64,000 bases of DNA from Telopea speciosissima (taxonomy: Eukaryota > Streptophyta > Magnoliopsida > Proteales > Proteaceae): NCBI RefSeq assembly GCF_018873765.1, contig NC_057916.1:13660001-13724000 (forward strand), written 5' to 3'. The translations under genes were made by a program, and so were the position numbers. Of this stretch, positions 9,777-19,865 are shown piece after piece. The notes under the pieces were generated by a model. That model worked only from the letters and a program-made list of their open reading frames with translations. It was not told where the DNA came from and ran no database searches. Each line of letters starts with the position of its first letter. The first letter of the stretch is position 1.

Positions 9777-12700
9777 TCAAGTTGGTGCAAAAATGTCACA
9801 CATGCCCAACTTGGCTAGAAAAGGATGAAACACTTTTCCAGGCAGCCCCTTGGTGAACACATCAGCCAGCTGATCAGTAGACTTCACATAGGGAACACAG
9901 ATAAGGCCAGCTTCAAGTTTTTCCTTGATGAAATGTCTGTCCACCTCCACATGCTTAGTACGGTCATGTTGGACACGATTATGAGCGATGCTTATGGCAG
10001 CCTTATTGTCACAATATAACATCATTGGAAGTTGGACAACAACTCCAATATCCTGCAACAGCCCTTTAAGCCACAACAATTCACAGATACCATGAGCCAT
10101 CGCACAAAATTCAGCCTCAGCACTGGACCTGGCCACCACATTCTGTTTTTTACTACGCCAGGTGACAAGGTTCCCACCAATAAAAGAGCAATATCCAGAG
10201 ATGGACTTCCTATCACTTGAACCAGCCCAATCCGCATCAGTGTATGCTTCAACCTTCAGATGACCATTGGGAGATAAGAGTATCCCTTGTCCTGGAGCAG
10301 ACTTCAAGTAATTGTAAGATGCGAAGGACGACCTTCTTTCTCCTTGAGTCTTGTCGTAGCTTCTATGGGAGTTGCTGAAGGATGACACCCTAGCAGCCCC
10401 GTTTCAGATAGTAGATCCAGGAGATACTTTCTTTGAGACAGAAATATATCCTTTGAAGAACGAGCAACCTCTATCCCGAGAAAATATTTCAGAGTCCCCA
10501 GATCCTTAATTTCAAACTCACGGCCAAGGAATAGCTTCAACCTGTTGATCTCATCACCATCATTACCGGTCACTACAATATCATCAACGTAGACTATGAG
10601 GAGAGTAACCTTAGCGCCCACACGTTTGATGAACAAGGTATGATCAGCATTGCTTTGCTGGTAGCCCACGAACAACATAGCCTTGTGAAATCTACCGAAC
10701 CAAGCTCTAGGTGACTGTTTCAAGCCATAGAGTGCACGCTTCAGTTGACACCTTTCCCTTGGTAGCAGGACTTGAACAACCTGGAGGAACGTCCATATAT
10801 ACTTCTTCCTTTAGTTCACCAAGGAGGAAGGCATTCTTCACATCCAACTGCTGAATATCCCATCCAAGATTCACTGCACAGGATAGCAATACCTGTATAG
10901 TATTGAGTTTTGCTACCGGTGCAAAAGTCTCCTGGTAGTTAATGCCATACGTCTGAGTGAAGCCTTTAGCAACCAGACGTGCCTTGTACCGATCCACCGT
11001 ACCATCTGCCTTCTGCTTGACCACAAACACCCATTTACAACCCACTGGTCTTTTTCCTGGAGGAAGAACTATAAGATCCCACATATTGTTTTTGTTCAAT
11101 GCTCTCATTTCTTCCAACATTGCTGCCTTCCACTTCCCATCTGTAGATGCTTCCTGCCAATTTTTAGGAATGGAAACAGAAGAAAGGGAGGAAACAAATG
11201 TACGAAAAGAGGGAGAAAGAGAACTATAAGACACAAAACGGGAAATAGGATGTAAAGTGCAGGTCCTGGTACCTTTGCGATGAGCAATGGGTAGATCAGA
11301 AGAGGAGGGCTCACCAGGAGAAGGAGGATCTGGATCCTGAGGCGGCAACTGGATGGGTATCGGTGCTGCAGTGGCCTAATTCTGCCCTCTGTTAGAACAT
11401 CTCCGGTTATAAGTGAGAATGGTGGAATTGTCAATGGTCCTCTGAAAGTTACGAATGGTCCTCTGTACTGGAGTCAGCTCCCCTTGAATAGGAATATTAC
11501 CACCATCTGTTTCTATGATCTCCCCCTGTATTGGATTCCTCGCAGGTGAAGGGACAGCAGCCTCGGGAGGCTGGACAGCAGCCGGGGAGTGATGGTCGGT
11601 GGCTATAGGTGATGGGGAAAGGGGAAACCTAAGAGTATGAACCACATCTTCACTAGAACGCTCCCCCTGAAGAGGTGGGGAGGAATAATAGGAAAGGGTT
11701 TCATGGAAAACCACATCTATACTGACCATAGTACGGCGGGTAGGGGGGTGGTAACACTTGTATCCTTTCTGGGTTGGAGAATAACCCAAAAAAATACACC
11801 GTAACCCACGGGGTTCAAGTTTGCCAGGGGAATGAGTATCCCTAGCATAACAGACACAACCAAAGATTTTGGGAGGAACCACAAAGGAGGAATCACCAAG
11901 TAAAACGTCAGATGGGCTACGGGAATCCAGTACCCGGGAAAGTAACCTATTAATAAGGTAAGCGGCAGTGAGAACCGCATCATCCCATTATTGGGATGGA
12001 ACATGTCGAGTAAACATTAATGCTCGTGCCACTTCCAATAAGTGGCGATTCTTTCTTTCGGCCACACCATTTTGGGCCGGGGTATCAACACAACTAGTCT
12101 AATGTATAATCCTATGATCAGCAAGGTATTGTTGAAATTGAGATTCCTTATATTTAGTGTCATTATTACTCCGTAAAACCTTACGAGTGGCCTGGAAATG
12201 GGTCTGGACCATTTTATGAAAATGTTGAAAACAAGAAAAAACTTGGTTTTTAGACTGAAGAAGATAAATCCAAGTATTTTGAGAATGACAATCAATAAAT
12301 GACACAAACCAACGATGGCCAGAAATAGAGGTCTTACGACTAGGTCCCCAAACATCCGAATGCACCAAATGAAAACAAGAAGAACTCCTTTTATTGATAA
12401 AGAAAAAGTTGCACGTGTCTGTTTGGCCAGAACATAAGCCTCACAAAAAAAGTCATTCTTATTACATTTGGTGACAAAAAATGGAAATAAATGTGCTAAA
12501 ATTCCTAATGGAGGGTGACCTAATCTAGAGTGCCATTGGTAAAGTTCAGGATAGACCAAGGAGTTCTGATGGAGTGGAGAAGGTAGCGATGAAGGAAGAT
12601 GACCATCATCAAGCAGATACAGCCCACCGTGAACTTTACCCAATCCAATCGTCTTCCCAGACGCTAGATCCTGAAAAACACAATGGGAAGGATAAAAGGT

Positions 12701-13300
12701 TACCTTGCAGTGAAGATCACGAGTAATACTACTAATAGAAAGGAGGTTTGTAGTAAAATTAGGTATATGTAAAACAGAAGACAAAGGGAGGTTGGAAGTA
12801 CAGTTGATGATTCCTTTTCCAGAGATGGAAGAAAGGGAACCATCAGCCACCTTGACCTTGTCTTTCCCAGAAGCGGGAGAATATCTATAAAATAAGCTAG
12901 AAGTACCAGTCATGTGATCTGTAGGCCCGGAATCAATGATCCAGGGATGTGAAGCTACAGAAGCACAATGACCACCAAAAGGGATACCTAACCGGGCAAA
13001 ATATGAACTTGAAGGAGCTGAGGAATTGGCAGTGGCAGCGGAAGTAGTAGAGGCAGCAGCAGCGGAAGACCTTAGTATACGCAGGAAAGCTTGTAAATCG
13101 TCCTTGGATAGACCAATGTCTATAGCCGGGGCTGTATCAACAGATTCAGATTGATTTGCCTTGCTTTTAGGCTTTTTCTTGGCAGCCCGCTTGGCTTCAA
13201 AGTCAGCCGGTTTCCCATGAAGCTTCCAGCACTTGTCTTTGGTATGATAAGAGGCCTATGACAGTGGTCACAGGTAATAATATCTGAAGGAGAACTACCA
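9777..13300 (-). pseudogene. Copia A pol region: knuckle, protease, integrase, RT, RNase H
   Basis: Frames on the minus strand give, in order: a CCHC knuckle (C-DH-C ... YHTKDKC) with a one-base shift near 13250; protease site DSGPTDHMTG (about 12930), where the usual DSGAT has Pro; GAG-pre-integrase HSRLGH and FFCEA; the integrase core DVWGPSRK, FIDCHS, and [15 protein letters not shown] with YVDDIVVTGND; and RNase H with YTDADWAGSSDRKS, SSAEAEF, YCDNKAAISIAH and the tail DVFTKGLPG. Breaks include a frameshift near 12400, stops near 12100 and 11990, a shift near 11380 and another near 10740. In the integrase core the usual LRSDNG is LRSNND, a lost catalytic Asp. Confidence 0.85.
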
Positions 13301-13305
13301 ATAGA

Positions 13306-14052
13306 TTAAGGCCCAAGAGGGGCAGCAGTAGCCTGGGCAGCAGTCTGGAGAGCCGATCTGTCCGAAACAGGAGGATGTAACATAGCAGTCATGCGGTTTT
13401 CTTCTGAAGAGACCAGGGCATAGGATTGTTCAAGTGTGGGAAAAGGGGAATGGCCCAACACTTGAACACGAATCTGGTCATATTCAACATTCAACCCTGC
13501 CAAAAAATCATACACCCTAATCTTGTCAACATGCTTCTTATAGGCAGCGATGTTGGTAGCTGTATTGGGGTGATAATCTGAAAAATGGTCCAATTGCTGC
13601 CAGAGGCTGCAGAGAGTGGCATAATATTTAGACACCGTGAGGTCCCCTTGAGTAGTATGAAGGACCTTTTTGCGAAGCTCATACACTTGAGCATCATTAC
13701 CAAGCTGCCCATATGTCTCTTTACAGGCTGCCCAAATCTGAGACGCGGTATCAAGTAGAAGAAATCCCTGGGCTAGATCTGAATTCATAGAACCAACAAA
13801 ATATGACATAAGAAGACCATTGTTGGCTAGCCATCGAGTCTTGGCAGTACCAGGGGCAGTCGGCATAGGGATAGTCCCATCAATATAACCAGTGAGGCCA
13901 CGTCCAGCAATAGCAAACGAGGCTGATCGAGACCATAGAAGATAATTACTGCCGTCTAACTTGATAGGGTTAGGATGGAGATCACGGAAATCAGATGTGT
14001 CATGGCTAACCTGATCAGATGTAGCAGTCGAAATATCTGTGGAGTCACCCAT
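13306..14052 (-). CDS. Copia A gag (248 aa, cut by a stop)
   Basis: Starts at ATG 14052 (MGDSTDISTATSDQ). It contains the copia gag N-terminal pattern IKLDGSNYLLWSRSASFAI and GRGLTGYIDGT, then a UBN2-type capsid section with SLWQQLDHFSDYHP and KIRVYDFLAGLNVEYDQIRV. The frame ends at a TAA just before the zinc knuckle, which lies in the next frame, so the Gag-Pol polyprotein is broken here. The gag section itself is intact and is close to that of copia B (58430-59130). Confidence 0.8.
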   Translation of the reverse strand: MGDSTDISTATSDQVSHDTSDFRDLHPNPIKLDGSNYLLWSRSASFAIAGRGLTGYIDGTIPMPTAPGTAKTRWLANNGLLMSYFVGSMNSDLAQGFLLLDTASQIWAACKETYGQLGNDAQVYELRKKVLHTTQGDLTVSKYYATLCSLWQQLDHFSDYHPNTATNIAAYKKHVDKIRVYDFLAGLNVEYDQIRVQVLGHSPFPTLEQSYALVSSEENRMTAMLHPPVSDRSALQTAAQATAAPLGP

Positions 14053-14365
14053 AGTGAAGAAGAGATCTGTCCAGCAGCAAAATAGGAGCCCTCCCCAATA
14101 TCAAGTGTTTTAGGGTTATGGAAGAAAACCCAAAAAACAGAGATTGATGGGGCAGGGAAATCCAAAAAAAATTGTTGAAGAAGGGTTATCCACGCTGTCC
14201 AATATACTGTAGAGAATGCCTTGGATGAAGAATAAAATTATCCAAAAGAAGCAGGAGCCGCAAGCAGTCCAATCCCAAAAACCGAGAATATTCAGGGATT
14301 TTTTTTGAAGAAAAAACCTGAAAGTAGGTCTCGATTGGGAGATATGGTCTTCAGTTGCTGTTGGA

Positions 14366-14670
14366 GTCTCGATAGTAGCAGTCCAATGTCGCAGGAGGGT
14401 CTCCAATATAGGGAGAAACAGTCCCAATAAAGCACAAGGCCTGATCTTCAAAAAAAATCTGGAAACTTCAATTGCCGCAGGAAAGAACCAGCAGCAGCCA
14501 TCGAACAAAAAAAGAAGACCTGTTGTAGTCTCGATAGGAGCAATCCAATGTCGCAGGAGTGTTTCCAAAAGAAGGAGAAGCAGTCCCAATAAATCGAGGA
14601 CTGATCTTCCAAAAAAAAGGAGGAAACTCTAATCAGCGCAATATGGAACCAGCAGCCATTGAGAGAAAAG
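14366..14670. repeat. Tandem duplication in the copia A leader (period 162 bp)
   Basis: GTCTCGATAGTAGCAGTCC at 14366 recurs as GTCTCGATAGGAGCAATCC at 14528, followed in both by AATGTCGCAGGAG and by a CAGTCCCAATAAA block. The repeat lies in the untranslated leader between LTR and gag. Confidence 0.65.
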
Positions 14671-14876
14671 TTTTAGGTCATGAAACAAAGGAATAAAAGA
14701 GGTGGGAAGGGGCAGCGACTAGATCATGTGATCACCTCTGCAGTGCTGCCCTTAGAGAAGGAGAAGAAGCAAGGAGAAGGGGAAGTAAAAAATCGAGAGA
14801 GAAGGAACAGGGAAGAGACCACGATGGGAGGGGGGGTTTTTGAAAAAAAATCAGAAGTATCGTTGCTCTGATGCCA

Positions 14877-15092
14877 TGTTAAGAAATAGAATGGTTTAAT
14901 GCTTAAGTGAATCATATTGATTCCCTAAGCCTTTATTTATACTAATAAAAGAGAATTACATAAGACACTTATGCCCCTATATAGCTAACATAAGTATAAA
15001 CAAAGGAAAGAGAATAAAAAAATAAATAACAAATTAACAGGAGGAAAGGACCAGAATACCCATACGGTATTCTGGCCCCTATATCTCTAACA
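14877..15092 (-). repeat. 5' LTR of copia A (216 bp)
   Basis: The same sequence as 9554-9769 with a few substitutions (for example GCTGACAT versus GCTAACAT). The TATAAATAAAGG box would drive the genomic RNA leftward. The primer site follows at 14876 going down. Confidence 0.9.
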
Positions 15093-17226
15093 AAATCCCA
15101 AACCGAGATAACCATCATACCTTTACTTTTAATAGAGAAGAAAATGATCGAAATTAAAAAATGACTGGGCCACCGATGGTTCATCTTGCTTTCCATCAAA
15201 GAATTGCCACATGGTTCAGAAAAGAACCATATTAATAGAATTACAAAAAAATTATATTAAATTCCCTTTTGCTTTGTATCCTCAGATTTTTCCTTTTTCA
15301 CTTATTCCATGAGTCCATCACCAATCAATGCCCACTGTAGAGCAGGGGATCTAATCACTTAAATGCTTCATTTTCTCTACATCACCTACAGTGCCCAAGT
15401 TATCCAAATGCAACTATCTGGGGAAAGATGTTTCACTGAGGGATTTGGGTTTGGAATAGTCCTATCAGCTGGAAACCATTCTTGAGGAATTTCATCAAAA
15501 GGAAGAGGCCATGGCTAGCTAGAGCCATGTGAAGGAAGAATGGGTGAGAGGTTTGAGTTGAGACATTTACAAAGGGTTGTTCGAGAAATTGCTCAGGTGA
15601 TTAGAATTAAATAACATTGATGACCGACCATAGATACAATTCATATAAAGTGATATTTGGTGGTTGTAGATTTGACAAACACATATTCATATCCTATTAG
15701 TTCCATCTCAATATTTTAAACATTGATTATCTTTCTTTTAACAAAATGTTCCATAAATGATTAAACAATACTTAAGGAAACTTTATCTGGTTCTGTTGTT
15801 GGACATTTGGGGGTGGGGGGGGGGGGGAACTAATTTTCAGAAAGTAATTCATCACAGGATGTTACTGGTTTGCTGTCATATAGTATAATCAATAGAGGCT
15901 TCAAATTGAACCTTCCAACCATTGCAATTTATCTATGTACAGTTTTTTCAACCCTTGCAGGTACCTTAACCGATGTCCACAGTCGATAAACACAACAAAA
16001 TTTCTCTCACAATTGTAGAATGTGTGTTATAACTAATCTGCCATCAAGTTACTCTACAAGTGCATCCCCATATGAAAGAAATATGTACTATAGAAGCCTA
16101 AAACAGGAAAATTTTAAAAGAAAAAATTGTTAAGAGACAAACAACTCACTCACCCATAAGTTCCTTCACCATTCTGCTCCAATTTCTCGAAACAGTCCAC
16201 TCTTCGAGATCCCCATGAGGGTGACTCATTGAGATTGAGGTGGCCGGAGGGCGTCACAGCCATCTCTAACCTTCCCTAAGACCAACCAAAAACAAAACGT
16301 AAGAATATGACCAAATATCAAAATCTATAAATAAGTTCAAAGTCAACCGATGGAAGTTCTCTGTGTAGCCCAGAGAAACAACAAGAAACTCAAACAATTT
16401 GATAAGAACTTCAACCAAAGAGATAGAGGATACAACCCTAGAATCAGAACCAAAACCCAATTGAGGAAAGGAACAATAAAATCTTCCCATAGACTGATAA
16501 TTGAAGAAAAAGGAAACAAGGGTTTCCGAGCAGGGGAAGAAAGCTACAGAAGGAAAAGGAGCGTTACCAGATTCGAATATGCCGACGAGAAAATCAGATC
16601 ATCGTCTCTTGACTGAAAACGGAGGATGAGATTACGGGAATATCTGATGAAGGGTTTCTGAGAACCTTTGCCGAAGACCAAAACAAACCGAGCAGCTCGA
16701 CCTTGATTTGGCAGAAGATCCAGAGAAGACACAAAGCACCAACGCAGGAAATTCAGAAAAACCCCAACTTCCCAAGCAGATTATTAAGGTGGAGGTCATA
16801 CCTTTTCTTCTAGAAGGAGGTTGAGAGAGAGAGAGAGAGAGAGAAAGAGATGATGAGAGACTTACCTGGACGGTGGAGGGACAGCAGCAGCAATCGTCAA
16901 GGGATCTCGGTGAGGACGATGCGACAGATGAGTGAGAGAGAGAGATATCGTTAAGGAGACGAGCAATCGTCGAGGGATCTCATTAGGGCTCTATCAAAAC
17001 ACGGGTAACAGTTTTTGGTTTTGGTCCAAAAATTGTAAAAACAACAAATTGTTGTTATTACAAAAACGCTTTTTTGGCATAAATTGTTATAAATTTCTAT
17101 TTTTGTTACAAAAAACAAGTGAAACAAAACGGATTTCTCAAACGCATTTTCTGTGCTATGCTAATTGTGTGCTGGAAACATTAATAGCACAGAAACAGCA
17201 GAAACAAAATGTTGTCAAACGGTACC
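15093..17226. other. Right interior of the PIF/Harbinger-like element, nothing recognised
   Basis: No domain recognised. There is a poly-G run at 15816-15828 and a (GA)n run at 16820-16850. A short near-tandem pair GCAATCGTCAAGGGATCTC / GCAATCGTCGAGGGATCTC lies at about 16890 and 16960. Confidence 0.45.
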
Positions 17227-18309
17227 TAAATCTTCTTCTTTCTCACGGTAGAACAAAGAAGGAACCAGCAGAGACCTATACTGGTTTCGAGTGACAGATC
17301 TTACTCAACTAAACCTTGTTCTTCCTGAAATTTCAGGCCCCAGTTCTTAAGACCTAAGGCTCTTACAAACACCAAATAGCATACCTGTGAACCAAATAGG
17401 GTGTTGATAATAACTGGCTGCAATATATCTGGGCGGTGACTCAGAGCCAGATCTGAATATGGTTGCGATTCTCACATTGGGAGAAGCATTAGAGGCCAAG
17501 GTTCTAGGGTTTAAATCGCCTAAGGGTAGGCTGCCTTCGACCCAAATTCCAGGGCCAAACGAGATAGGTATGGAGGAAACAAAGAGGAGAATCATTGTCT
17601 GCACATGCAAGGGAGATGGGCTTCCTCTGTGTGTTGCAGGGAGAGAAGATGTTAATATATTTTTTTGATTTTCTTTTCCTACTATAAAAATTGTCTCGTA
17701 GTTGTGGAAAAAGAGAGAAGGAAAGAGACGTGAGAATTTGATTTGGTTCATCTAACCCTTGTTGAAGGTGAAGAAGGGGTATAAAAGGAGACCCAACGGG
17801 AAGGGTTTGCTTGAGAAATTATTTGTTTTTTGGGAACGAAAACGGGTAGGGTTTTGCTTGAGAAATCAAAGGTTCCCCTTGAATTTCAAGCTGATGCTGA
17901 TATTAGTTATTGACCAGAGAAGGTTTTATTCACCTGCGGTTTTGGTTTTCTCCCAGACAGGAATAATGGTTCAGCAAAGTTTTCTATTAAATTTGATAGT
18001 ACTGCTCAGAACAGAGCATCAATGGCATACACACAAAGGAAGAGGAATGGTAAGAGAAAAAAAAGAAGAAATAGAGCCAGAGAGCACCCAGTTACACACA
18101 CTGGTAAGCATAAACCAACTTCTTCATTCAATTCCCCAAAAAATCCATATCCCAATTGTAGGTAATGGTGTGTGGCGGTGGTGGTTGCGGCAATGGTGGT
18201 TGTAGCGGTGGTGGTGATTTGGGGTATAATTGGAAATATCAAAATTGGTATCTAAAGTGCATATTCTACAAACGTTGGGTACCGCAATTGTCATTGTTTA
18301 TCTTATTTT

Positions 18310-18454
18310 GGTTGAGGTTAAAATTGTCTTTTCTGTTTTTGGATTGTTTTAAGTTAACACCGTAACTCTAGAGGTGGGACGTGTGTGTATTTTCAAATAA
18401 GAGGGGTTGAGTTGAGTCTGGGCAGATTTTCAGGGGGTGTCACGTATTTTACCC
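18310..18454 (-). repeat. Right terminal inverted repeat of the Mutator-like element
   Basis: Reverse-complement partner of 7206-7380; ends TTTTACCC at 18454, followed at once by the second copy of the 9-bp duplication. Confidence 0.8.
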
Positions 18455-18463
18455 AAGAAAAAA

Positions 18464-18754
18464 GCGCACACCTCCTGCTCTCTATCTCTCTCCTCGAGGC
18501 AGAGAGGTCATTTCTCTTTGAGGAGGGCGGGAAGCACTAGCGCATCCACCTCTGCGCTGAACTATTATGAGAAAAAAGTTACTCATGACGTTAATGTACT
18601 ATAACCCTTTCATATGAGGGTTTTTTGTTTTTTTGTTTTGACCATATGGGTCCCATACAAATGATATCATTCTCTACGCTAACATTGATATAGCGTGGAC
18701 TATTCTCTCACACTGACGTCATGGGAAACCCTCTCCAAACTATTCTATATGTAT
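18464..18754 (+). repeat. Dispersed ~290-bp repeat, inverted copy at 37971-38292
   Basis: Shares long stretches with 37971-38292 in reverse complement, for example CTCTATCTCTCTCC, AGAGGTCATTTCTCT, GCACTAGCGCATCC, CTATTATGAGAAAAA and the end GGGAAACCCTCTC. No coding capacity. The Mutator-like element was inserted at its left edge. Confidence 0.75.
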
Positions 18755-18936
18755 AAACAATTCTTTGCCCATGATAATTGTGGCACTTCCACAAACTCTT
18801 TCTCAATCTTTCGTACCAATCCTTGAGATGAGCCTCTTTCAAAAAGCTTTCTCAGCACATCAGCCACAATATGGTAATAAGATTCTAGACATCCATTAAA
18901 AAAATGATAATGGCTATAGTCCGTACCATTTTTGAC
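18745..18936 (-). other. Orphan exon-like frame, unknown
   Basis: On the minus strand an acceptor ATTACAG (ending 18937) opens a frame VKNGTDYSHYHFFNGCLES followed by YYHIVADVLRKLFERGSSQ, KIEKEFVEVPQLSW, ending about 18745. Composition is protein-like, but I do not recognise a family and no neighbouring exon was found. It could be a gene remnant or chance. Confidence 0.22.
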
Positions 18937-19370
18937 CTGTAATAATGTTATTAAGCTCACTTCAATTTCAGACTTGGATATTGTGGAGGTTGAAGATTGG
19001 ATCTGCATTTGTTGAAGTTACCTGTTGTCTCTGAGGGCTTGAATGTTTGATATCAAGTTTCCCCATAATACATGATTTAGCTGTCCTGTAATCTCTTTAT
19101 GCTTTCTATAGCTTGAATATTTTATGTTTGTGAGCTTGTTAACTTTTTTGGTTTTTGTTGACAATTTTAATTTTTCAGAGTAATGGTCAAAATACATCAT
19201 GCCTTGTTTTATTATTACAGAGTTAATGTGGATGTCCAGGAGTTTTGTCTGCTGGCCTGTAATTTGATGGCCCTTTGGAGATTCTGTTGCCTGATCATAA
19301 CCTTTTATAATCATCAACTAATTTTATGAATCATTTAGAATTTACAATAGGCACTACACCTTTTTTACAG

Positions 19371-19865
19371 GTGAAAGAAGGTGGTTATGATCACAAGGTA
19401 AATGAGACAGTTAATGTGGTGACGACAAAAACAACTGAGTTGGGGCAGAGGACTTGGGGGATCATGAAAGGGGTCATGGCAATAGCTTCGCAAAAGGTTG
19501 AGGAATACACCAAAGAAGGCATAAACTGGAAGGCTGATAACTGGCAACATAATGAGAGTGAGAAAAATGGGTACTACCAGGAGTTCGGGCATGAGAGCAA
19601 AGGGTCTTCCGGAATGGGGCAATCTTCATCAGGTAGGCAGGTCAGCTCTGTCAGTTCTAGCTCTTGGGATGACTGGGACAGTAAAGACAATCGAAAGGAA
19701 GAATCTGGGAAGGGAGCAGCATCCCAGAATGGGGATAGCTGGACAGGGTGGGATGATCCTAAAGATGATGGCTATGAAAATTTCTACCATAGTACATCCA
19801 ATAAGAGCAACGTGGGTCACAATGGAAAATCTGATTCCACATGGACAGAGGGTGGCTTCCGGTAA
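19371..19865 (+). CDS. C-terminal exon of an AGD6/7-like ADP-ribosylation factor GTPase-activating protein, partial
   Basis: After a good acceptor (CTTTTTTACAG, ending 19370) the frame GTG-AAA-GAA runs 164 codons to TAA. It reads VKEGGYDHKVNETVNVV, then TWGIMKGVMAIASQKVEEYT, then a Ser/Gly/Trp/Asp-rich tail with SSWDDWDS, DSWTGWDDPKDDG and GHNGKSDSTWTEGGF. This is the C-terminal tail pattern of plant ArfGAP1-type proteins AGD6/AGD7, which stimulate GTP hydrolysis by Arf at the Golgi. The catalytic N-terminal ArfGAP zinc finger is not seen in the ~7 kb upstream outside the elements, nor further left. Either the gene continues across a very long TE-filled intron beyond the window or this is an orphaned 3' exon. 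The tail itself is undamaged. Confidence 0.72.
   Translation: MKEGGYDHKVNETVNVVTTKTTELGQRTWGIMKGVMAIASQKVEEYTKEGINWKADNWQHNESEKNGYYQEFGHESKGSSGMGQSSSGRQVSSVSSSSWDDWDSKDNRKEESGKGAASQNGDSWTGWDDPKDDGYENFYHSTSNKSNVGHNGKSDSTWTEGGFR

Larger units (their letters stand above)
9554..15092 (-). mobile_element. Complete but dead Ty1/copia element A (5.54 kb)
   Basis: Minus-strand element with identical-length 216-bp LTRs (9554-9769 and 14877-15092), a primer site on the minus strand just inside the right LTR (ATGGCATCAGAGCAACG), and a polypurine tract (TTGAGGGGGAG) just inside the left LTR. Domain order gag, protease, integrase, RT, RNase H is that of Ty1/copia. The flanks AAACC (9549-9553) and AAATC (15093-15097) match at 4 of 5 positions, a likely 5-bp duplication. 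Many stops and frameshifts make it inactive. It sits inside the PIF/Harbinger-like element. Confidence 0.92.
7786..17226. mobile_element. PIF/Harbinger-like TIR element nested in the Mutator-like element
   Basis: The left end reads TAA|GGTACCGTTTGACAACG (TAA at 7783-7785) and the right end is the inverted partner, CATTTTGTTTC-type text ending GTTGTCAAACGGTACC|TAA (TAA at 17227-17229). A TAA duplication with GG...CC termini fits PIF/Harbinger. The inverted similarity continues loosely inward for about 200 bp. After removing the copia insertion the element is about 3.9 kb. I found no DDE transposase or Myb-like frame, so it is presumably non-autonomous or decayed. Contents: a tRNA-like cloverleaf (8093-8183), a (GA)n run at 16820-16850 and unassigned sequence. 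Confidence 0.68.
7206..18454. mobile_element. Mutator-like TIR element, outer shell of a three-level nest
   Basis: The left end GGGTAAATTACATGACACCC (7206) and the right end, read inward as GGGTAAAATACGTGACACCC (18454), are inverted repeats alike over about 140-170 bp (7206-7380 versus 18310-18454). The bases just outside are identical: AAGAAAAAA at 7197-7205 and 18455-18463, a perfect 9-bp target-site duplication as expected for Mutator-like elements. No transposase was found. Without the nested insertion the element would be about 1.8 kb (7206-7785 plus 17230-18454), so it is non-autonomous. Its right part (17230-18310) contains ORFs of unknown origin, including a 134-codon minus frame at 17347-17751. 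Confidence 0.82.

Noticed and set aside
17347-17751. 134-codon minus ORF
   Set aside because: It sits in the Mutator-like element interior with no domain, splice support or repeat of known protein.
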